Shown one piece after another: positions 59,183 to 64,000 of a stretch of DNA of 64,000 bases. Location: positions 2,108,001-2,172,000 of the forward strand of contig NZ_WHOH01000001.1 in the NCBI RefSeq assembly GCF_009741735.1. The letters run 5' to 3'. The notes below the pieces were generated by a model. The model was not told the DNA's origin. It worked only from the letters and a program-made list of their open reading frames with translations, and did no database searches. Every line of letters starts with the position of its first letter. Positions within the stretch are counted from its first letter, which is position 1. Source of the DNA: Lentibacillus sp. JNUCC-1 (lineage in GTDB: Bacteria > Bacillota > Bacilli > Bacillales > Amphibacillaceae). Made by a program: the position numbers and the translations under genes.

Positions 59183-59503
59183 TTACTCCACCACAACCGC
59201 TGTCCCATAAGCAATCACTTCGGCAGCGGAGTTCATCACCTGTGACGTCTGGTAGCGTGCAGCAACAATCGCGTTGGCGCCGAGTTGTTGAGCCTCTTCA
59301 ATCATTCTTTCGCGGGAAATGTTACGCGCCTGTTTCATGAGATCGGAGTAGCCTTCGATCTCACCACCTACCAACGTCTTCAAACCCGCACCGATATCAC
59401 GGCCGACATGCCGTGTCTGAACAGTGCTCCCTTGAACAAGTCCCTTCACCTCTTTAATGGTCTTGCCAGGAATATCGTTCATTGTGACGATTAACATCCA
59501 CAT
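59183..59503 (-). CDS. YbjQ family (UPF0145) protein
   Basis: 106 residues: MWMLIVTMNDIPGKTIKEVK, GLVQGSTVQTRHVGRDIGAG, ISRERMIEEAQQLGANAIVA and ARYQTSQVMNSAAEVIAYGT, the signature of the UPF0145 YbjQ family, pentamers of unknown function. GAGGGGTGC gives ATG 59503. Confidence 0.92.
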   Translation of the reverse strand: MWMLIVTMNDIPGKTIKEVKGLVQGSTVQTRHVGRDIGAGLKTLVGGEIEGYSDLMKQARNISRERMIEEAQQLGANAIVAARYQTSQVMNSAAEVIAYGTAVVVE

Positions 59504-59579
59504 GCACCCCTCTTCAATTGTTACCATCCTTACGCAAGAACCTGCCCATAAGTTTCACTTCACCCAACTTATGGCCGCC

Positions 59580-59613
59580 ACAAAAAAAGCAGCCACAAAA
59601 AGTGACTGCTTCA
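59580..59613 (-). terminator. Terminator of the chemoreceptor gene
   Basis: AAGCAGTCAC...GTGGCTGCTTTTTTT on the minus strand, just after the stop of the chemoreceptor gene. Confidence 0.8.
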
Positions 59614-59617
59614 AGAT

Positions 59618-61378
59618 TCAAAGCTTGAATGCCTTTATTTCATCATTCATCTGTTCAGCCAACGCGGCCAATTGATGAGCGCTCTCTGACACTTCCTCCA
59701 TCGAACTTGATGTCTCCTGTGCTGAGGCTGCAGCTTGTTCAACGCCAGCTGCTGATTCTTCAGACACAGATGCAATGTCTTCAATTAAATTGTTCATGTT
59801 CCCGCCATTTTGAGCAATCTCCTGCAGATTCTCTGAAATTCCATGGATCTTATCAGCCATGTCCGCCACCGCCTCATTAATCGTCGTAAAGCTTTTGCCA
59901 GTGGCTTCCATTTGCTCTGACCCGGTCTTGACTTCATCATAGCCTGTATTCAGGGACACGACGACATGACTCGTTTCATTTTGGATGTTGTCAACGATGT
60001 AGGTGATTTCCGTAACAGAATTGGCAACCTGCTCAGCCAGTTTTCGTACCTCATCAGCTACTACAGCAAATCCTTTGCCATGCTCACCAGCACGGGCAGC
60101 TTCGATCGCCGCGTTTAAAGACAAGAGATTTGTCTGATCAGCGATATCCTTAATCACCAACACAAGTTTTGAGATTTCATCAGAATGCTTGTCCAGCCCT
60201 TGAACTTTCTCGACGGCATCTGTCACGATGTCATCAATACGCTTCATTTGTGCTGTCGACTGCTCCATCATTGAGGCCCCGTCTGTGGTCAGGCGGGAAA
60301 CGTCCTGAGAGGTACGGGCGATCTCTTGGCCGTTTTTCTCAGATGCCTGGATCCGTTGCAGAAAATCACTCATTTCCTCAGACAAATGAGAAGCCGAATT
60401 GGCTTGTGTTTCTGCACCTGTTGACAATTCTTCCATCGTTGAAGCTACTTGTTCATTGCCGGCCTTCACTTCTTCAGCAGCACGGTTCAGGGCTGTGCTT
60501 TGGTTCGACACTCTGCCGGATACGTTAGAAACATTACCGACGATCTGCCGTATGTTTGTTTTCATTTGATTCACTGCAGCGGCCAATTGCCCAATTTCGT
60601 CACGGCTGCTGTAATCAACATCGGCAACAGCCAGATTCCCTTTTGCCACCTCAGACGTGGTCACAACAACTTTTTTCAAATTAGATGTCACAGATTTGCT
60701 GACAAAATACATAAATATAATTCCAATGATAAGTGCAGCTGCAATGACGCCTGTAAGCACCCAAATCGCTGATCCGATGTTTTGATTCGCATTCGTAACG
60801 AGACCAGATTGCTCTTTGTGCATCATCTTGGTAAGCTCTGTCACTTTTTCAATGTTGGCGGATGTGGCTTCTGCAACACTATTATTCTGTTTCATCGCCG
60901 TTGACATATTATTATTCTCAACTGCATTCACCACAGCATTCAGAAATAGCTGATCAATCTTTTCATTGTCAGACCTGATTTCAGCAAAGATCTCTTTCAT
61001 CTCAGCAGAAGAGAACCGGCCCTCCATTTGATTCTCAAGCTGGATCAGTGACTCCTGGGTTTCTTGAAAAGATGTTCGGTATTTATCGCTTGTGGTGGAA
61101 ACATAGTAGGAGACATCAAGGTATTTGTTCTGCATGAGTGTAGCAATTTCCAGCATGCTATTGATATTCTTGCCCTCGTCCTCAATCGTTCCGACATCAT
61201 TCTGCCCCTCCTGCAGCTGGTAGAATGCCAGACTGCCAGCTGTAATAAACAGAACACCAATCAATAAGAAGACTGCTGTATACTTCCGCCCGATCGACAG
61301 ATTACGCCAAGCCCCACTTTTCCTCTTTTCTGATTTCTTTTTGTGCACTTTCTTTTTCTTTAACAGACTCTTTTTCAT
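59618..61378 (-). CDS. Methyl-accepting chemotaxis protein
   Basis: 586 residues. A basic N-terminus ([20 protein letters not shown]), helix [17 protein letters not shown], an extracytoplasmic four-helix sensor of about 150 residues, helix [19 protein letters not shown], a HAMP domain, and a long signalling coiled coil whose tip has [44 protein letters not shown] sequence (tip motif EAARAGE). It senses an unknown ligand and controls CheA. ATG 61378 follows GGGGG. Confidence 0.95.
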   Translation of the reverse strand: MKKSLLKKKKVHKKKSEKRKSGAWRNLSIGRKYTAVFLLIGVLFITAGSLAFYQLQEGQNDVGTIEDEGKNINSMLEIATLMQNKYLDVSYYVSTTSDKYRTSFQETQESLIQLENQMEGRFSSAEMKEIFAEIRSDNEKIDQLFLNAVVNAVENNNMSTAMKQNNSVAEATSANIEKVTELTKMMHKEQSGLVTNANQNIGSAIWVLTGVIAAALIIGIIFMYFVSKSVTSNLKKVVVTTSEVAKGNLAVADVDYSSRDEIGQLAAAVNQMKTNIRQIVGNVSNVSGRVSNQSTALNRAAEEVKAGNEQVASTMEELSTGAETQANSASHLSEEMSDFLQRIQASEKNGQEIARTSQDVSRLTTDGASMMEQSTAQMKRIDDIVTDAVEKVQGLDKHSDEISKLVLVIKDIADQTNLLSLNAAIEAARAGEHGKGFAVVADEVRKLAEQVANSVTEITYIVDNIQNETSHVVVSLNTGYDEVKTGSEQMEATGKSFTTINEAVADMADKIHGISENLQEIAQNGGNMNNLIEDIASVSEESAAGVEQAAASAQETSSSMEEVSESAHQLAALAEQMNDEIKAFKL

Positions 61379-61528
61379 GACACGCATCCCCCAGTTAATA
61401 TGTATATCTTTATCTAATATCGGCATTACGAACTAAGTATTAAGTACTATTTTGATTTTGTCAAAAATAAGTAAAAATAATAGTGTGAATGTTGTTGGCG
61501 ACTAAATAAAGATATTTTCAAATAATTA

Positions 61529-61557
61529 TTGACAAAATAGGAATAATGTGGTAGATT
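61529..61557 (+). promoter_or_regulatory. Promoter of the tracrRNA
   Basis: TTGACA (61529-61534), 17-base spacer, TAGATT (61552-61557). Predicted start near 61564, just upstream of the structured RNA. Confidence 0.8.
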
Positions 61558-61563
61558 AATGGT

Positions 61564-61735
61564 AACGGCCTTGGGGAAGGTCGGAAGTATCATATCACAT
61601 CAAGGTTTACAGGTAAGTTATTATGGTAAGGCATTAAGCCGTGGCGTTGGGGATCGCCTAGCTCCGCATTCATTTGCGGAGTTCCCCACCTATTGCTTTG
61701 AACTCAGACTAAAGTTGCTTTTAGTCTTTTTTTAT
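61564..61735 (+). ncRNA. tracrRNA of the type II-C CRISPR system
   Basis: A structured region between promoter and cas9. It contains TTATTATGGTAAGGCATTAA (anti-repeat-like, recalling the 3' part of the GeoCas9 scaffold) then GGCGTTGGGGATCGCC (61643-61658), the stem CTCCGCATTCATTTGCGGAG (61662-61681) and GTTCCCCAC pairing with the TTGGGGAT region. GACTAAA/TTTAGTC (61707-61726) plus T7 is an intrinsic terminator. The match to the Geobacillus Cas9 guide scaffold is from memory, not alignment. Confidence 0.85.
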
Positions 61736-61774
61736 ACCCAAAATGAGTTTGTTATTAGAGCAGGAGGGATGAGA

Positions 61775-64000
61775 ATGAGATATAGTATTGGACTGGATAT
61801 TGGCATTACGTCTGTAGGCTGGGCTGTTATTAATCTTGATAAAGAGCGAATCCAGGACTTAAGTTCACGAATGTTTGATGTGGCTGAGAACCCTAAAAAT
61901 GGTTCATCATTGGCAGCACCAAGACGAGAGGCACGGTCTTCAAGGAAAACGATCAGAAGACGTCGGTATCGAGTGGGAAGAGTCCGCAAGATGATTCTCG
62001 ATAAAGGATTGTTGTCGAAGGTACAGGCAGAACAATTGTATGATTGGAAAGATGGAGACCTGGATATATGGCTGATCAGAATGAATGCACTTGAGCGACA
62101 GTTATCAGATCGCGAGTTTGCTAGAATCCTCATACATTATGCCAAGAATCGGGGTTTTAAATCCAACCGGAAAAGTGAAGCCAGTGAAAAAGAAGGCGGG
62201 CAGCTTCTTCAGGCTGTAAGAGCCAACAAAGAATTAATGAAAGAGAACAATTACAATACCGTGGCTGAAATGCTAATGCTCGATGATAAATTCCAAGGTC
62301 ATAAACGAAATAAGGGCGGTGACTATTCACATGTCATTGCCAGAAGTGAAATTGAAGAAGAAATACATACCGTGTTTGAGAAGCAGCGAGAGTATGGACA
62401 TCCCTTTGCTACAGCAGAAAATGAAGACGCATACATATCCATCTGGGCCTCCCAACGTCCATTTGCCACTCAAGATGACATTGTTAAGAAGATCGGCACT
62501 TGCACTTTTGAGCCAAATGAAAAACGGGCACCAAAATTCTCCTATACCTTTGAACGATTTCGTGCCCTCGATAAAATCAATCGCCTTAAAATAATTTCCG
62601 ATACGGCATCACCACGCTTTCTGTCAGACGAAGAGCGCGATGCTATTTTGAATACATTGATGAATAAAAAGCAAGTCAAGTATCAAGAACTCCGAAAAAC
62701 GTTGAATTTGGCTGACCATGAGCGTTTCAATGAACTATTCTATGATCTGAATGAAGCGAATACTAAAAACGAAAACAAGGTATTTTTGTCACTTGAAGGC
62801 ATATGGAAAATGAAACAAGCTGTTAAATCTGCCAGTAACATCATGCCCGAAACCATTCGACCGATTGATTACGACACATTTGGTTATGCTTTGACCGTAT
62901 TTAAAGACGACCCGGATATTCGGGCTTATTTAAAGAATGAATATGTGAATACAAATGGTAAAAAAGTCAGCAACCTTTCCAATCAAGCTTATGATGAAGC
63001 ATTAATATCAGAGTTATTGAATCTGTCTTTTTCTAAGTTTGGCCATTTATCCTTTAAAGCTCTGAATAACATCTTGCCCTACATTGAAGATGGTTTACAG
63101 TATTATGAAGCATGTGAAAAAGCCGGTTACAATTTTAATCAGCGTGTTGGTCAGAAAAAGCATGCCCTTCTACCTGTGATTCCAACAAAGGATATCGCCA
63201 ATCCCGTAGTAATCAGAGCATTGTCCCAGACTAGGAAGGTTGTCAATTCAATTATTAAACGCTTTGGCCCTCCGTCATTTATTTATATTGAAATGGCACG
63301 GGATATGGGGCGACATTACACAGAACGGCGAGAAATTGAAAAGCAATTCAACAAAAACAGGCAAGTAAACGATAAGGCAAAAGAACGCATTCAAGAACTG
63401 CATCCTCAGCTTAGCGATCCACGGGGTCATGATATTCTGAAGTTCAAATTATGGGAAGAACAAAATGGGTGTTGTGCCTATTCTATGAAATCTATTACAA
63501 TGGATCATTTACTCGATCCCGGTTACACAGAAGTGGATCACATTATTCCATACAGTCGCAGCTTTGATGACAGTAATGCGAATAAGGTACTTGTGCTGAC
63601 AAGTGAAAACCAAAATAAGAGAAATCAGACCCCTTATGAATGGTTTGGCAATGACGTTGTGAAATGGGATGAGTTTACGTCTTATGTGAACACGTTAAAA
63701 GTACGCAAGAAGAAAAAGAATTTACTGCTTAAGAAGAACTTTGACGAAGATGAAGCAGAGCAATTCAAATCACGCCATCTCAATGATACACGTTACATCA
63801 CCCGGTTTCTCAAAGGTTTTATTGAGGACAATCTTCAGTTTCGTGAAGAAGAAGGTAAGAAACAACATGTCCATACCGTAAATGGTGCTTACACGTCATT
63901 AATGCGAAAACGTTGGGGTTTCAATAAAAACAGACAGGAAAATGACCTGCACCATGCCCTTGACGCCGCAATTGTCGCAGTAAGTTTACCTAATCAACAA
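61775..64000 (+). CDS. cas9: Cas9, type II-C, partial (5' part)
   Basis: The frame is open to the window end (742 codons seen). RuvC-I MRYSIGLDIGITSVGWAVIN with D8; bridge helix APRRREARSSRKTIRRRRYRV-type Arg-rich region; recognition lobe with WASQRP and FEPNEKRAPKFSYTF; RuvC-II IYIEMARDMG (E506); HNH VDHIIPYSRSFDD (catalytic His near 589) with NKVLVLTSENQNKRNQTPYE; RuvC-III LHHALDAAIVA (D730). All catalytic residues seen are intact. The sequence is closest in pattern to Geobacillus-type Cas9 (about 1,090 residues), so about 350 residues and any cas1/cas2 and array lie beyond the window. Confidence 0.95.
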   Translation, partial: MRYSIGLDIGITSVGWAVINLDKERIQDLSSRMFDVAENPKNGSSLAAPRREARSSRKTIRRRRYRVGRVRKMILDKGLLSKVQAEQLYDWKDGDLDIWLIRMNALERQLSDREFARILIHYAKNRGFKSNRKSEASEKEGGQLLQAVRANKELMKENNYNTVAEMLMLDDKFQGHKRNKGGDYSHVIARSEIEEEIHTVFEKQREYGHPFATAENEDAYISIWASQRPFATQDDIVKKIGTCTFEPNEKRAPKFSYTFERFRALDKINRLKIISDTASPRFLSDEERDAILNTLMNKKQVKYQELRKTLNLADHERFNELFYDLNEANTKNENKVFLSLEGIWKMKQAVKSASNIMPETIRPIDYDTFGYALTVFKDDPDIRAYLKNEYVNTNGKKVSNLSNQAYDEALISELLNLSFSKFGHLSFKALNNILPYIEDGLQYYEACEKAGYNFNQRVGQKKHALLPVIPTKDIANPVVIRALSQTRKVVNSIIKRFGPPSFIYIEMARDMGRHYTERREIEKQFNKNRQVNDKAKERIQELHPQLSDPRGHDILKFKLWEEQNGCCAYSMKSITMDHLLDPGYTEVDHIIPYSRSFDDSNANKVLVLTSENQNKRNQTPYEWFGNDVVKWDEFTSYVNTLKVRKKKKNLLLKKNFDEDEAEQFKSRHLNDTRYITRFLKGFIEDNLQFREEEGKKQHVHTVNGAYTSLMRKRWGFNKNRQENDLHHALDAAIVAVSLPNQQ

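Overview
The window comes from a spore-forming, low-to-mid G+C member of the Bacillaceae, probably one of the moderately halophilic genera around Virgibacillus, Lentibacillus and Oceanobacillus. The evidence is a set of Bacillus-type genes: spore coat proteins of the CotF and CotY/Z families, SspP, YfhD, YitT, YueI, CsaA, a YisP-like protein, LtaS and YtrA-type GntR/ABC operons. Genus placement is inference. Ribosome sites are strong and intrinsic terminators are frequent, which settles many starts and ends.

Layout. 1-5.3 kb: end of a 2TM-domain gene, a GntR-ABC operon (gntR, ATPase, permease, membrane protein), mpg, a YaiI/YqxD-type gene and yndM. 5.3-6.7 kb: a TnpB-only IS605/IS1341-type element. 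6.7-10.9 kb: EamA transporter, AI-2E-type permease and a membrane diguanylate cyclase broken by a frameshift. 10.9-19.8 kb: a long palindromic repeat, a broken MFS gene, csaA, a yisP-like gene, a frameshifted Pro/Gly-rich protein, yhdT-panF and small membrane proteins. 19.8-26.4 kb: a frameshifted acetoacetyl-CoA synthetase gene, then a second copy of the palindromic repeat split by an IS110-family and an IS3-family element. 26.4-34.4 kb: sspP, yitT, yueI, yfhD, ltaS, a cotF-like gene, a TctA-type permease and a lipoprotein. 34.4-44.2 kb: third repeat copy, mnmH-selD, exoA, a second GntR-ABC operon with secreted proteins and lipoproteins, and cotZ. 44.2-61.4 kb: metal chaperone and P1B ATPase, PilZ protein, ddl, nitroreductase, PfoR-like EIIC, frameshifted guanine deaminase, fructosamine kinase, HD protein, VanY-type peptidase, MFS transporter, rhodanese and tag, YbjQ and a chemoreceptor. 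61.5-64 kb: a type II-C CRISPR locus starts with a promoter, a tracrRNA and cas9, and runs off the window end.

Three patterns stand out. (1) Seven intergenic arrays of short motifs with a 21-bp period (near 3.4, 22.1, 48.5, 49.4, 50.7, 57.1 and 59.0 kb). Each has its own core motif, but cores are shared between some arrays, in places on opposite strands. I know no named family for them. (2) Five to seven single-base deletions that break or fuse genes, nearly all in G/C runs. This suggests systematic homopolymer undercalling or a real slippage-prone genome. (3) Three copies of a roughly 500-600 bp non-coding inverted-repeat element, one of which has taken two insertion sequences.

Functional links: c-di-GMP synthesis (diguanylate cyclase) and sensing (PilZ); selenium use for tRNA 2-selenouridine (selD-mnmH); base-excision repair (mpg, tag, exoA); envelope stress or antibiotic-type ABC modules under GntR control; and three RNA-guided or RNA-linked systems (TnpB, IS110, Cas9) in 64 kb.
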